DNA of 64,000 bases from Gaiellasilicea sp963763755 (GCA_963763755.1 CAVXQE010000007.1:97201-161200); one strand, 5' to 3'. Positions 46,198 through 54,284 are shown, numbered from the stretch's first letter. Notes: a model not told the origin generated them from the letters alone. Numbers and translations: made by a program.

Positions 46198-47607
46198 GTG
46201 GCCGCGCCGACGGGTCGACGGTTCGTTGCCGGATTCCTCTCGATGGTGCTCCCGGGAGCTGGGCAGCTCTACGTCGGGGCACGCCGGCGCGGCTTCATCC
46301 TGCTCGGGATCACGGCCGCCATGCTGCTCGCCGTTCTCGTCCTCGCCTCGTGGATCTCGGTGGATGCCGTCTGGGGCGTCGACCGGCGGCTGGTCGCGAC
46401 CATGCTCGCCGTCGACCTCGCGCTGCTCGCCTTCCGGCTCTTCGCGGTCGTCGACGCCTCGCGCGGCAGCTGGGCGGCCGGGCTCGCCGTGCTCGTCGCG
46501 CTCGACCGCCGCTCCCCACGTCGCCGCCGGCTACCTGACCGTGCGCGGCTACAGCGTGCTCGAGAACGTCTTCGCAGACGAGGAGCCGTGCGGCACGGCG
46601 TGTGACCGGGGCAGCGTCCTCCTCGCACACGTGGTCGTGCCGCTGCCGCAGCGGGTGCCGAAGGACGCCTGGGAGTTGGCGCTCGTCGAGCGACTCGGCC
46701 CGGGCGAGGTGGCGCCGCTCGAGGCCGACGCGCGCGTCGTCGCCGACGCGAAGCCGGCGAAGACGAAGCCGTGGACGACGATCCTCCTCCTCGGCACCGA
46801 CGAGGGCCCCGGCAACTGGGGCGCGCGCACCGACACGATCATCCTCGCCGCGATCCAGCACGGCACGGGGCGCGCCGCCGCCTTCGGGATCCCGCGCAAC
46901 CTCGCCCAGGTGCCGCTCGGCGGCGGCGCGAAGCCCTTCAAGGAGCCGCTGAACGCTCTCTACGGCCGCTCCGGCGGCGGCGAGGAAGGGACGACCGCGC
47001 TCAAGCAGGCGGTCTCGACGCCTGCTCGGGATCCGGGTCGACTACTACGCGATGGTCAACCTCCTCGGCTTCGCCGACCTCGTCGACGCGCTGGGAGGCG
47101 TCGAGATCGCGGTGAAGGAGCGGCTGGTCGACGAGGTGACGCGGCCGGCCTGGGGCGAGCCGAAGCCGTCGATCGACGTTCAGCCCGGCCACACGTACCG
47201 CTTCTACGGCCGCGAGGCGCTCGCCTACGTGCGCTCGCGCAAGGCCTCGAGCGACTACACGCGGATGGCGCGCCAGCGCTGCTTCCTGAGCGCGATGGCC
47301 GACCAGCTCGACCCGGTGCGCGTGCTCCGCCACTTCGGCTCGCTGGCGAAGACGATCGAGACGAACGTGCACACCGACATCCCGCTGAACCGACTGCCGT
47401 CCCTCGTGCGTCTCGTCAGCTCGGTCGACTCGCAGGACACGCTCGACGGTCACTTTCGGCCCCGACTACTTCTTCGGCCGGCAGCGCAACGGCAACTACC
47501 CGGTTCCGAGCATCGGCCGCATCCAGACGACCGTTCGCCAGGCGATCCTGACCCCCGAGCTGCTGAAGAAGACGGGCGCCGCGAAGACGACGCGCCAGAG
47601 CTGCTGA
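46198..47607 (+). CDS. LytR-CpsA-Psr (LCP) family cell-wall glycopolymer ligase
   Basis: About 470 residues. The N-terminal part has membrane segments (FVAGFLSMVLPGAGQLYVGA, FILLGITAAMLLAVLVLASW, TMLAVDLALLAFRLFAVV). The extracellular LCP domain then begins at WTTILLLGTDEGPGNWGART with DTIILAAI, the conserved arginine in AAAFGIPRNLAQVPLGG, VDYYAMVNLLGFADLVDALG with GVEI, and YGREALAYVRSRKASSDYTR with MARQRCFLSAM. LCP enzymes attach undecaprenyl-PP-linked glycopolymers to peptidoglycan, so this enzyme would anchor the locus product to the wall. Frame changes lie near 46505, 47020 and 47455. The repaired stop is TGA 47605-47607. Leaderless GTG start. Confidence 0.86.
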
Positions 47608-47633
47608 TGTTTGCGGATTCGGCCGGACGCGAG

Positions 47634-47639
47634 AAGGAG
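47634..47639 (+). promoter_or_regulatory. strong Shine-Dalgarno for the 41-residue protein
   Basis: AAGGAG ends 6 nt before the ATG at 47646, an ideal spacing. It stands out because most leading genes in this window show no ribosome binding site. Confidence 0.7.
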
Positions 47640-47645
47640 AGTCCA

Positions 47646-47771
47646 ATGCTGATTCTCCTCCTGGTGCTCATCCTGATCCTCGCCCTCGGCGGCGGGATCT
47701 TCGTGAGCAAGTTCCTCTTCCTGCTGCTGCTCCTGCTGCTGGTGCTCGCGCTCTTCCGCGGCCGCTTCTAA
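47646..47771 (+). CDS. 41-residue hydrophobic membrane protein
   Basis: Very short protein, MLILLLVLILILALGGGIFV then SKFLFLLLLLLLVLALFRGR and F. It is almost wholly Leu/Ile/Val/Phe, with a central glycine hinge (GGG) and a basic end. It would form one long or two short membrane helices. The strong ribosome binding site, its own ATG and the tight fit between flanking genes support translation. Similar tiny leucine-rich proteins are annotated only as hydrophobic protein in actinobacteria. It follows the LCP gene by 38 bp and could be co-transcribed. A membrane regulator or accessory subunit is possible, but no function can be assigned. Confidence 0.65.
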   Translation: MLILLLVLILILALGGGIFVSKFLFLLLLLLLVLALFRGRF

Positions 47772-47778
47772 CAGCCGT

Positions 47779-48720
47779 TCAGCGCAGGTCCTTGTTCGAC
47801 TCCATGTCGAACCACATCGCGAAGAGCGTGAACTGGCTGCCTGAGATCAGCAGCAGCGCGACGAGGACGATCGTCGGGGTCGTGATCTCGTTCCCCATCA
47901 GGCGCAGGACGACCTCCACCACGCCGAGCAGGAGGCCGACGAAGGTCATCAGGATCCCGAGCGCGTAGAAGAAGACGAGCGGGTGAAAGTCGCGGATCAC
48001 GTACTTCTCGCGCAGCCGCCAGAAGAAGCCCTTCAGCAGCAGCCAGGAGATGCGCGGGACGACCTTGCGCAGCTTGATCCCCGATTGCTCGCCGACGCCG
48101 TACACCGGCCGGGACGGGAAGTCGCGGACGCGCGCATTCCAGACGTTGAGGTGCACGAGCATGTCGTTCGGGAAGCCGTAGCCGCGGTAGACGTTGTCGA
48201 GATCGAGCTGCGCGAGCATCCCTCGTGAGATCGCCGTGTAGCCCGTCTGCGAGTCGGCGACGTGCCAGTAGCCGGACGCGACCTTCGTCAGCAGCGACAG
48301 GATCGCGTTCCCGAGATAGCGGGTCCGCGGAATCAGCTTCCACGCCTCGCCGCTGACGAGCCGGTTCGCCTTCGCGTAGTCGACGTCGCCGCGCGCGACC
48401 GGCTCGACCAGCGTGAGCAGGTCGGCCGGATCCATCTGATTGTCCGCAGCCATCACGCAGACGACGTCGAGGCCGTCCTCGAGCGCGCGCTGGTAGCCGG
48501 TCACGATCGCGGCGCCGACGCCTCCGTTCCGCTCGCGCGCCACGAGCTCGACGCGTGGATCTGCCAGGGCGCGCACCGCGTCCGCAGTCCCGTCCGTCGA
48601 GGCGTCGTCGACGACGAGAATCCGGTCGACGAACTCGGGGATGCCGGCCAGTGTCGTCCCGATCAGCCGCTCCTCGTCATGGGCGGGGACGACGACCGCG
48701 ACGCGCTTCCCGTCGACCAT
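47779..48720 (-). CDS. glycosyltransferase family 2 with C-terminal membrane helices (polyprenyl-phosphate hexose synthase-like)
   Basis: Intact 313-residue enzyme. The catalytic domain has VAVVVPAHDEERLIGTTLAG, DRILVVDDASTDGTADAVRA, ERNGGVGAAIVTGYQRALED, VVCVMAADNQMDPADLLTLV and YWHVADSQTGYTAISRGMLA. A C-terminal region begins at KYVIRDFHPLVFFYALGILM and contains two membrane helices, anchoring the enzyme near its lipid acceptor. This is a GtrB/DPM1-like arrangement. It probably makes a polyprenyl-phosphate-linked sugar for extracytoplasmic GT-C enzymes such as that at 50550. The ATG at 48718-48720 follows the Wzz-like stop by 4 bp. It is the last gene of the epimerase-led run. Confidence 0.88.
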   Translation of the reverse strand: MVDGKRVAVVVPAHDEERLIGTTLAGIPEFVDRILVVDDASTDGTADAVRALADPRVELVARERNGGVGAAIVTGYQRALEDGLDVVCVMAADNQMDPADLLTLVEPVARGDVDYAKANRLVSGEAWKLIPRTRYLGNAILSLLTKVASGYWHVADSQTGYTAISRGMLAQLDLDNVYRGYGFPNDMLVHLNVWNARVRDFPSRPVYGVGEQSGIKLRKVVPRISWLLLKGFFWRLREKYVIRDFHPLVFFYALGILMTFVGLLLGVVEVVLRLMGNEITTPTIVLVALLLISGSQFTLFAMWFDMESNKDLR

Positions 48721-48724
48721 CGGC

Positions 48725-49597
48725 CTAGGCCGTGCGGTGGTTGCGGCGCGCGAAGAACGGGTCGGCGAGGAGCGCCGCCGTGCAGCCCAGCAGCAGGCCG
48801 ATCAGCCCGCCGACGAGCGCACCGTTGCGGCCGCTGCGAGCAGTCGTCTTGACCGCCGCCGCCGGCTCCACGACCTGCGCCTTCTCGACGTTCTCCGCGA
48901 GCGCGAGCTGCTGGCGGACGTCCGACTGAAGATCGAGCAGCTGCCCGCGCCGTTGCTGCGCGTTGTCGAGCGAGCTCACCAGGACGAGCTTGTCGAGTGC
49001 GCTGAGGCCCTCTTCGTTCACGGCCCGCTCGAGCTGGGCAATACGCGGCACGAGCGTGTCCAGCTGGTCCTGAATCGAGGCGAGCTGGTCGTTGAACGCC
49101 GTGATCTTCGTGTCGACGTACTGCGCCGAAGTGCGCCTGATGACCTCCTCTGCCAGTGCGTCGGCCGCTTTCTCGGCCTTGAGGGGTTGTCCCGCGATCA
49201 CCTTGATCGTCACGAGCGGCGCGCCCGTCGGCCGGGCGCCCGGGCCTGATGCGCCGACGATCGCGGAGCTGATGTTCCCGCGCAGGGCGCGTACGCGCAG
49301 GCCCGAGGCGTGAGCCGCCTTCTCGAGCGCGGACTCCGAGCGCACGATCTCGGAGACGGCGCGCGCGTTCGTGAGGAAGCTCTGCACCGGCGCGCCTCCG
49401 TTCGGGGAGAACGGCTGGCCCATCGCGACGAGCGTCTCCGCCTGGTACACCTTGCCGCCCCCGAGGGCGAGCGCGAAGCCGATCAGGAGCCCCAGCAGGA
49501 CGCCGAGGACCGGCAGCCACCAGCGTGCGGCGATCCGCTCCCAGACCGAGCGGAGGTCGACTTCCTGCTCGGCGTCGAGGTCTGGTGGCGTATTCAC
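48725..49597 (-). CDS. Wzz-like polysaccharide chain-length/co-polymerase protein
   Basis: Intact, about 290 residues. It has a cytoplasmic start VNTPPDLDAEQEVDLRSVW, the first membrane helix in WWLPVLGVLLGLLIGFALAL, a periplasmic domain with YQAETLVAMGQPFSPNGG and coiled-coil helices (NDQLASIQDQLDTLVPRIAQ), and a second helix NGALVGGLIGLLLGCTAALL. This is the Wzz/PCP-1 topology. The Walker kinase domain of Wzc/BY-kinases is absent. It sets polymer length in Wzy-dependent systems. The GTG at 49595-49597 overlaps the epimerase stop (GTGA). Presence of Wzz argues that at least part of this locus uses Wzx/Wzy chemistry. Confidence 0.87.
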   Translation of the reverse strand: MNTPPDLDAEQEVDLRSVWERIAARWWLPVLGVLLGLLIGFALALGGGKVYQAETLVAMGQPFSPNGGAPVQSFLTNARAVSEIVRSESALEKAAHASGLRVRALRGNISSAIVGASGPGARPTGAPLVTIKVIAGQPLKAEKAADALAEEVIRRTSAQYVDTKITAFNDQLASIQDQLDTLVPRIAQLERAVNEEGLSALDKLVLVSSLDNAQQRRGQLLDLQSDVRQQLALAENVEKAQVVEPAAAVKTTARSGRNGALVGGLIGLLLGCTAALLADPFFARRNHRTA

Positions 49598-50517
49598 GCG
49601 GGCGACTCTACCGCCGCCCACTCCCACTGCGTCTGCATTCCCTCTTCGAGCCCGGTCTGCGGCGACCAGCTCAGCTCCTCGACCGCCTTCGTCACATCCG
49701 CCTTCGTCCGACGGACGTCGCCGTGCGCGGCTCCCGTGCGCTCGACGTCGAGCTTCCGTCCGGAGATGCGCTCGGCGAGCTCGATCGCCTCGTTCATCGT
49801 CGCCTCGTCGCCACCGCCGACGTTGTAGATCTCGCCCGCCCGACCACGCTCCATCGCCGCGATCGTCGCCGCGACGGCGTCGCCGACGTACGTGAAGCTC
49901 CGTGCGGCACTGCCGTCGCCGAAGAGCCGGAACGTCTCGCCGCGGGCCAAGGCCTCGAGCATCGCGGTGAACGCCATGTCCGGCCGCTGGCGCGGGCCGT
50001 AGACCGTGAAGTAACGGAGCGAGACGCTCTCGAGCCCGCGCGCCCGTTCGATCGCGACGGCGAGCTGCTCGCACGCCAGCTTGGTGATCCCGTACGGCGA
50101 GATCGGCTGCGGCGTCACGACCTCGGGCGTCGGATAGCGCTCGGCATCGCCGTAGACGGACGACGAGGATGCGAACACGACGCGAACTCCGGCGTCTGCG
50201 GCCGCCTCGAAGACTCGCTGCGTTGCCAGCACGTTGCGGCGCAGGTAGAGCTCGAAGCTCTCGCCCCAGCTCGCGCGGACGCCCGGCTGGCCCGCGAGGT
50301 GGAAGACGCCGTCCGCGCCGGCGAGGATGGGGGGAAGCGCCGCGTCGGCCAGATCGGCCTCGAGCACGTCGATCCCCGCGGCATTCCGCTCCTTGCGAGC
50401 GCGCTCGTAGTAGTCGGTGTACGAGTCGACGCCGAGCACGTCGTGCCCCGCACGCTGAAGCTCTCCGGCGAGGTGCGAGCCGATGAAGCCCGCGGCTCCT
50501 GTGACGACGTATCTCAT
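49594..50517 (-). CDS. NAD-dependent UDP-sugar 4-epimerase (GalE/UDP-glucuronate epimerase-like)
   Basis: Intact extended SDR of 307 residues. NAD-binding is MRYVVTGAAGFIGSHLAGEL. The acceptor-site region is FHLAGQPGVRASWGESFELY. Catalysis uses SSSSVYGDAERYPTPE and the YxxxK in PISPYGITKLACEQLAVA, followed by SLRYFTVYGPRQRPDMAF and SFTYVGDAVAATIAAME. The GQPGVR.SW signature is closest to UDP-glucuronate/UDP-hexose 4-epimerases. The ATG at 50515-50517 overlaps a six-codon reading frame (50517-50534) that itself sits 7 nt from a -10-like element. The gene leads the run with Wzz and a GT2. Exact UDP-sugar unknown. Confidence 0.87.
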   Translation of the reverse strand: MRYVVTGAAGFIGSHLAGELQRAGHDVLGVDSYTDYYERARKERNAAGIDVLEADLADAALPPILAGADGVFHLAGQPGVRASWGESFELYLRRNVLATQRVFEAAADAGVRVVFASSSSVYGDAERYPTPEVVTPQPISPYGITKLACEQLAVAIERARGLESVSLRYFTVYGPRQRPDMAFTAMLEALARGETFRLFGDGSAARSFTYVGDAVAATIAAMERGRAGEIYNVGGGDEATMNEAIELAERISGRKLDVERTGAAHGDVRRTKADVTKAVEELSWSPQTGLEEGMQTQWEWAAVESPA

Positions 50518-50541
50518 AGGGTTCGCGGCGTCATCGCCCGG

Positions 50542-50547
50542 ACGCTA
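50542..50547 (-). promoter_or_regulatory. -10-like element upstream of the epimerase operon
   Basis: TAGCGT on the minus strand ends 7 nt before an ATG (50534) that opens a six-codon frame, MTPRTL then TGA. Its stop overlaps the epimerase ATG at 50517. Same geometry as the leaderless starts elsewhere, but here in front of a mini-frame. Confidence 0.4.
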
Positions 50548-50549
50548 CC

Positions 50550-52320
50550 TTGAACGCCCGCCTGGTCGCGGCGCTCGCACTCGCGCTGTCCGTGGGTGCG
50601 GCGCTCGCGCTACCGGCGCGTCTGGTGGGAGCCGCTGCACCTCGACGAGGCGATCACGATCGACTACGCCACGCGCTCGTACGCCTCGATCGTGACCGAT
50701 GTGTTCCTCGATCGTGGCGGCGCGCCGCTGCACTTCTTCATCGAGCACGTGACGCTCGCGGCTCCGGGCGGGATCGAGGGACTGCGGCTGCCGTCGGTCG
50801 TGTTCTTCCTCCTTTCGCTCGTCCTCGCCGCCCTGCTCGCGCGCGAGCTGGCCGGAGAGGAGGCCGCGCTCCTGACGCCGCTCCTGCTCGCGGTTGCTCC
50901 GCTCGGCGTCTCGCTCGCGACCTTCGCGCGGATGTACTCCCTCTTCGTCGCCGCGGTGCTCGGGGCGACGCTCCTCGCGCTTCTCGCCGGCCGGAGCGGA
51001 AAGCGGGGGGACTGGATCGTGGCCGGGGTGGTCATCGGCGCGCTCGTCTACGTCCATCCGATCGCGCCGCTCTATTGCGCCCTCGCCGCCGGCACCGGCC
51101 TGATTCTCGCCGACCGGCGCCCTCGAGCGCTCTTGCGCGAGGCGTGGCCGGGGGCACTGGTGGCCGTGGTGGTCGCTGCGCCGTACGCGTACGCACTCGC
51201 AGTGCTCCGGTCGCGCTACGACGTGAGCCTCGAGAGCAGCCGCCTGCGCACGACGGCCGGCCGCTCCGTGCCGGAAGAGGCACTCCACAGCCTCACCCCC
51301 GGCGGGACCCTCGGCGCGGTCGTTCTGCTCGCGCTCGCGCTCGTCGGACTGGGGTGGCTGGCCTATCGCCGTCCGCGCGCCGCGGTGGCGCTCGCCCTCT
51401 GGCTCGCGGTACCCATTCTCTTCTTCACCGTCGTGCCCTCGTCCACGCGCTTCTTCGGTCGTTACCTCGCTCCGGCCGAGCCGGCCTTCTACATCCTCGT
51501 CGCAGCCGGCTGCGTCGCGATTGCCAGGCGCCGGCTCGTGGTCGCGTCAGCTCTCGCGGCCGGTGTCGTCGCACTCTCCGTCTCCGAGCGGATCGACCGG
51601 CTGCGCGCGCTCCACGATCTCGGCCTCCGCAATCTCACCTCGGCCGTCGATCACGAGGGAGTCCTGTTCTCCTCAACGGGGCTCGCGCCGACCGACGTCG
51701 TCGCGGTCGCGCACAAGGCGGTCGCGAAGGCGGAGGGCCGGGTGGTCGCGCTCGCCGATGTCACGCCCGGCGCGCGGGCGCTTGCGCTCGCGGCCGAGCA
51801 CGGCAAGGATCCGCGGCTCGTGGAGCTGATCATGTCCGAGACGGCGCCGCTCGTGCGCGCCGACGCCGGCCGGCTCATCTGCCGGACGCGCCACGGCTTC
51901 GTGTGCGCGAACGCGGGCGTCGACCAGTCCAACGCCGGCGGGGAGGCACGCGCCGTCCTCCTCCCGCTCGATCCGGACGCGTCGGCCCGCGCGTTGCGCG
52001 CCCGGCTCGGCTGCGCGGTCGTCGTCACCGACTCGTTCGGGCGCGCTTGGCGCACCGGGCAGGCGGAGGTCGCGATCGGCTGCGCCGGACTCGCGCCGAT
52101 CGACGACTGGCGCGGCCGGCCGGACACCGCCGGGCGCGTCCTGCACGCGACCCAGATCGCGATCGCCGACGAGGTCGCGGCCGCCGCCGACCTTGTGCGC
52201 GGGAAGGACACGGGCGAGCCGGCGGTGCGCCTTCGCGGCCTCGCGCGCCACATCCTGCCCGGCGACGGCCCCGGCGCGGCCGCGCTGCTCCGCGCCGCCG
52301 ACCAGGACCTGTTCGGCTGA
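50550..52320 (+). CDS. GT39-like integral membrane glycosyltransferase
   Basis: About 589 residues. After one frame change near 50620 the protein is continuous. The acidic first loop is PLHLDEAITIDYATRSYASI, the catalytic site of GT-C enzymes, followed by LHFFIEHVTLAAPGGIEGLR. About ten hydrophobic segments follow, such as LPSVVFFLLSLVLAALLARE, FVAAVLGATLLALLAGRSG and ALWLAVPILFFTVVPSSTRF. A soluble C-terminal part of about 200 residues is rich in Ala/Arg and ends LRAADQDLFG. The start TTG 50550 (LNARLVAALALALSVGA) is the best available but unproven. It likely uses the polyprenyl-phosphate sugar made by a nearby GT2. It is the last EPS gene before the terminator-like palindrome at 52323. Confidence 0.72.
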
Positions 52321-52322
52321 GC

Positions 52323-52355
52323 GTGCAAGAAACGTGCCTGGCACGTTTCTTGCAC
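52323..52355. terminator. perfect 16-bp-arm palindrome between convergent genes (bidirectional terminator or REP-like element)
   Basis: Arms GTGCAAGAAACGTGCC (52323-52338) and GGCACGTTTCTTGCAC (52340-52355) are exact reverse complements around a single T. It starts 3 nt after one stop and ends 3 nt before the other, so it fills the whole gap between the GT39-like and HxlR genes. No T-run follows on either strand, so a plain intrinsic terminator is not proven. It could be one copy of a dispersed palindromic repeat. Confidence 0.6.
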
Positions 52356-52358
52356 GGG

Positions 52359-52787
52359 CTACGCGGCCTTGCGCTGCTCCTGGCGCTGGATCGCGCGGCG
52401 CAGGTCGAACCGCTCGCGGGCGGCCTCGACGTGGCGGCCGTGCGCGACCGACCAGCTCCCCAGCGCGCGCATCGGCGCCGCGAGCGTCGCGCCGAGCGGG
52501 GTCAGCGCGTACTCGACCCGCGGCGGCACCTCGGCATGCACGCGCCGGCCGATCAGGCCGTCGCGCTCCATCGCGCGGAGCGTCTGGGTCAGGACCTTCT
52601 CCGAGATCGGCGTGAGGTCCTGCAGGAGCTCGTGGTAGCGGCGCGAGCCGTCACCGAGCGCGAGCAGCACGTCGACGCTCCACTTGGACGTCAGGAGGTC
52701 GAGCGTGTCGTGGATCAGCCGCCCGGAGCGGGTCCGCTCCGCGGCACGGGAGGTGGGTTCGATGTCGAGCGCAGTCACGCGCCGCAT
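52359..52787 (-). CDS. HxlR-family winged-helix transcriptional regulator
   Basis: About 142 residues from ATG 52787 (MRRVTALDIEPTSRAAERTR); an upstream start at 52871 gives an extended form with a low-complexity lead. The HxlR domain is clear: DTLDLLTSKWSVDVLLALGD, SRRYHELLQDLTPISEKVLT (recognition helix), QTLRAMERDGLIGRRVHAEV, PPRVEYALTPLGATLAAPMR. The usual N-terminal redox cysteine of many HxlR proteins is absent here. It binds DNA as a dimer, often near its own promoter. It is divergent from the LacI-type gene, with 98 bp between. Its 3' end abuts the palindrome at 52323. Intact. Target genes unknown. Confidence 0.85.
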   Translation of the reverse strand: MRRVTALDIEPTSRAAERTRSGRLIHDTLDLLTSKWSVDVLLALGDGSRRYHELLQDLTPISEKVLTQTLRAMERDGLIGRRVHAEVPPRVEYALTPLGATLAAPMRALGSWSVAHGRHVEAARERFDLRRAIQRQEQRKAA

Positions 52788-52885
52788 CTTCGGCCGCGGA
52801 AACCGCGCTGTCTCTGGACCGGAGGGAGAAGTGCGGGGACCGCGAGTTGGCCGCGCGGACAACCCTGCCAAGCTTTCCCGCCACG

Positions 52886-53861
52886 ATGGCGGGCTCCAGG
52901 GTCACCAGCGTCGACGTCGCGCGCGCGGCCGGCGTCTCCCAGTCCACCGTGTCGCTGGTGTTCTCCGGCAAGGCGCCCGGGCGGATCTCGGCGGCGACGG
53001 AGGCGAACGTGCGCGCGGCCGCTGCGGAGCTCGGGCTACCGGCCGAACCAGGCCGCGCGGGCGCTCAAGACCGGCGCGGCGCGCGCCATCGCGCTCGTCG
53101 TCCCGGACATCACCAACCCGTTCTTCCCGCGGCTGCTCCGCGGCGCCCAGCTCGCCGCCCGCGAGGCGGGCTACGCCGTCGCGCTGATCGACACCGCGCA
53201 CGACCACGAGTGGGGCGCCGCTTCCGCGGAAGCGCTCCAGTCCGGGCCCGCGGACGGACTGCTGCTGTTCGAGGTGGATCCGCCGCCCGTCGAGGCCGGC
53301 TGGGAGCCGATCGTGGTGATCGAGTCCGACGGCCGCGGCCATCCTTCCGTGCGGCTCAACGTCCGGCAGGGGACCCGGCTCGCGATCGAGCACCTCCAGG
53401 CGCTGGGTCACGCGCGGATCGGCCACCTGACCTCGGTGTGGGACACGCGCACGTTCGTCGAGCGCCGGGAGGTGATCGACGCGCTGGTCGGCGGGCCGGT
53501 GCCGCGGGCGAAGACCGACTTCCGGGTCGACGTCGCGAAGGAGGACAGCGTCCCGTTCCTGCGGTCGAACCCGGACATGACGGCGGTGTTCGCGGACGAC
53601 GACGTGCTCGCGACCGGGCTGTACGTCGCCGCGCGGGAGCTGGGGATCCGCATCCCCGACGACCTCTCGGTCGTGGGCTTCGGGGACTTCGAGCTCAGCC
53701 GCGTCGTCGATCCGCCGCTGACGACGGTGCTCGCCGACGCCGCCGCGCTCGGCCGGATCGCGTTCGAGACGCTCGCGGCCGCGATGGCCGGCGGCAACCC
53801 CCCCGACCGCGTGCAGGAGCTGTCGCTGATCGAGCGGGGGTCGACGGCGCCGCCGCGGTGA
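52886..53861 (+). CDS. LacI-family transcriptional regulator
   Basis: About 325 residues. The N-terminal helix-turn-helix is VTSVDVARAAGVSQSTVSLV with FSGKAPGRISAATEANVRAA. After one frame change near 53036 (an extra G before YRPNQAARALKTG) the hinge and periplasmic-binding-like core follow: ALVVPDITNPFFPRLLRGAQ, GPADGLLLFEVD, LAIEHLQALGHARIGHLTSV, AVFADDDVLATGLYVAARE, IRIPDDLSVVGFGDFELSRV. The C-terminus is RVQELSLIERGSTAPPR. It senses a small ligand, usually a sugar. Divergent from the HxlR gene. No sugar transporter lies beside it in this window, so the regulon is unclear. It may act on the EPS or the unusual repeats downstream; that is speculation. Confidence 0.85.
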
Positions 53862-53970
53862 CGGCGCGCACCCGCGGTCGGCGCGCGCCGCCGCGGACTT
53901 CGGCACTGAGTGGGGGCCGGAGCCGGGGGCGGCGTTCCGCGCCCGGTCCGCGCCCCGGCGGCGGTTGGGC
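53862..53970. other. GC-rich intergenic spacer
   Basis: About 109 bp between the LacI stop and the hairpin array, nearly all G and C. No gene, ribosome binding site or promoter was recognised. It is the first part of the 430-bp non-coding stretch 53862-54291. Confidence 0.5.
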
Positions 53971-54125
53971 GCGCGAGTGTCGAGTTATCCCCGTGTCACG
54001 AGGAAAAGTCGACACTCGGCGCGTCGAGTGTCGAGTTGTTCGTCTCCTGCACGGATAAGTCGACACTCGGCGCGTCGAGTGTCGAGTTCCTCCCGGTTAT
54101 GCGGAAGCAAGTCGACACTCGGCGC
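53971..54125. repeat. array of three hairpin cassettes with identical stems and variable 19-20 nt loops
   Basis: Conserved arms GAGTGTCGAGTT (left) and AAGTCGACACTC (right) form a stem with 11 of 12 pairs. They occur three times around different centres: 53987-54005, 54038-54056 and 54089-54108. Neighbouring right and left arms join into a 32-nt near-palindromic direct repeat (54006-54037 and 54057-54088, identical), with half units at both ends (53971-53986 and 54109-54125). Period is 51-52 bp. The three centres share no sequence, yet each can form a small inner stem (for example CCTCG/CGGGG and CTTCC/GGGAG on the minus strand). The layout resembles a mini CRISPR array, but the spacers are too short and there are no cas genes. 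I found no matching known element. Confidence 0.8.
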
Positions 54126-54215
54126 GGCGGCGGGCGCGGGCGGGGCGCGGGCGGCGCGGCGGCGGGCGCGGGCGACGCGGCGGCGGGCGCGGGCGCGGCG
54201 CGGCGCGTGCGGGAA
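54121..54215. repeat. G-rich low-complexity block with a G-quadruplex motif
   Basis: About 95 bp made almost only of G and C on the plus strand, with recurring GGCGCGGCGGCGGGC units. At 54132-54151 four G-runs are separated by loops of 3, 1 and 3 bases, a canonical G-quadruplex pattern. It follows the hairpin array directly and precedes the promoter of the small secreted protein. Repeat length could be misassembled. Confidence 0.55.
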
Positions 54216-54255
54216 TAGGCGCGCCGCAGAAGCGTCGTAGGGGCCATGAACCCCG

Positions 54256-54284
54256 TTGTCAAGCCACATCATACGTAGTACGCT
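54256..54284 (+). promoter_or_regulatory. promoter of the small secreted protein gene, leaderless
   Basis: TTGTCA (54256-54261), a 17-bp spacer and TACGCT (54279-54284), which ends 7 nt before the ATG at 54292. It is the best -35/-10 pair in the window. The spacer lies in a short AT-richer island, with CATACG repeated (54270-54275 and 54285-54290) and a CATACGTATG palindrome at 54285-54294 reaching into the start codon. Confidence 0.6.

Noticed and set aside
53971..54125. CRISPR array
   Set aside because: Repeats are near-palindromic and 32 nt, but spacers are only 19-20 nt, there are only two full repeats, and no cas genes are present.
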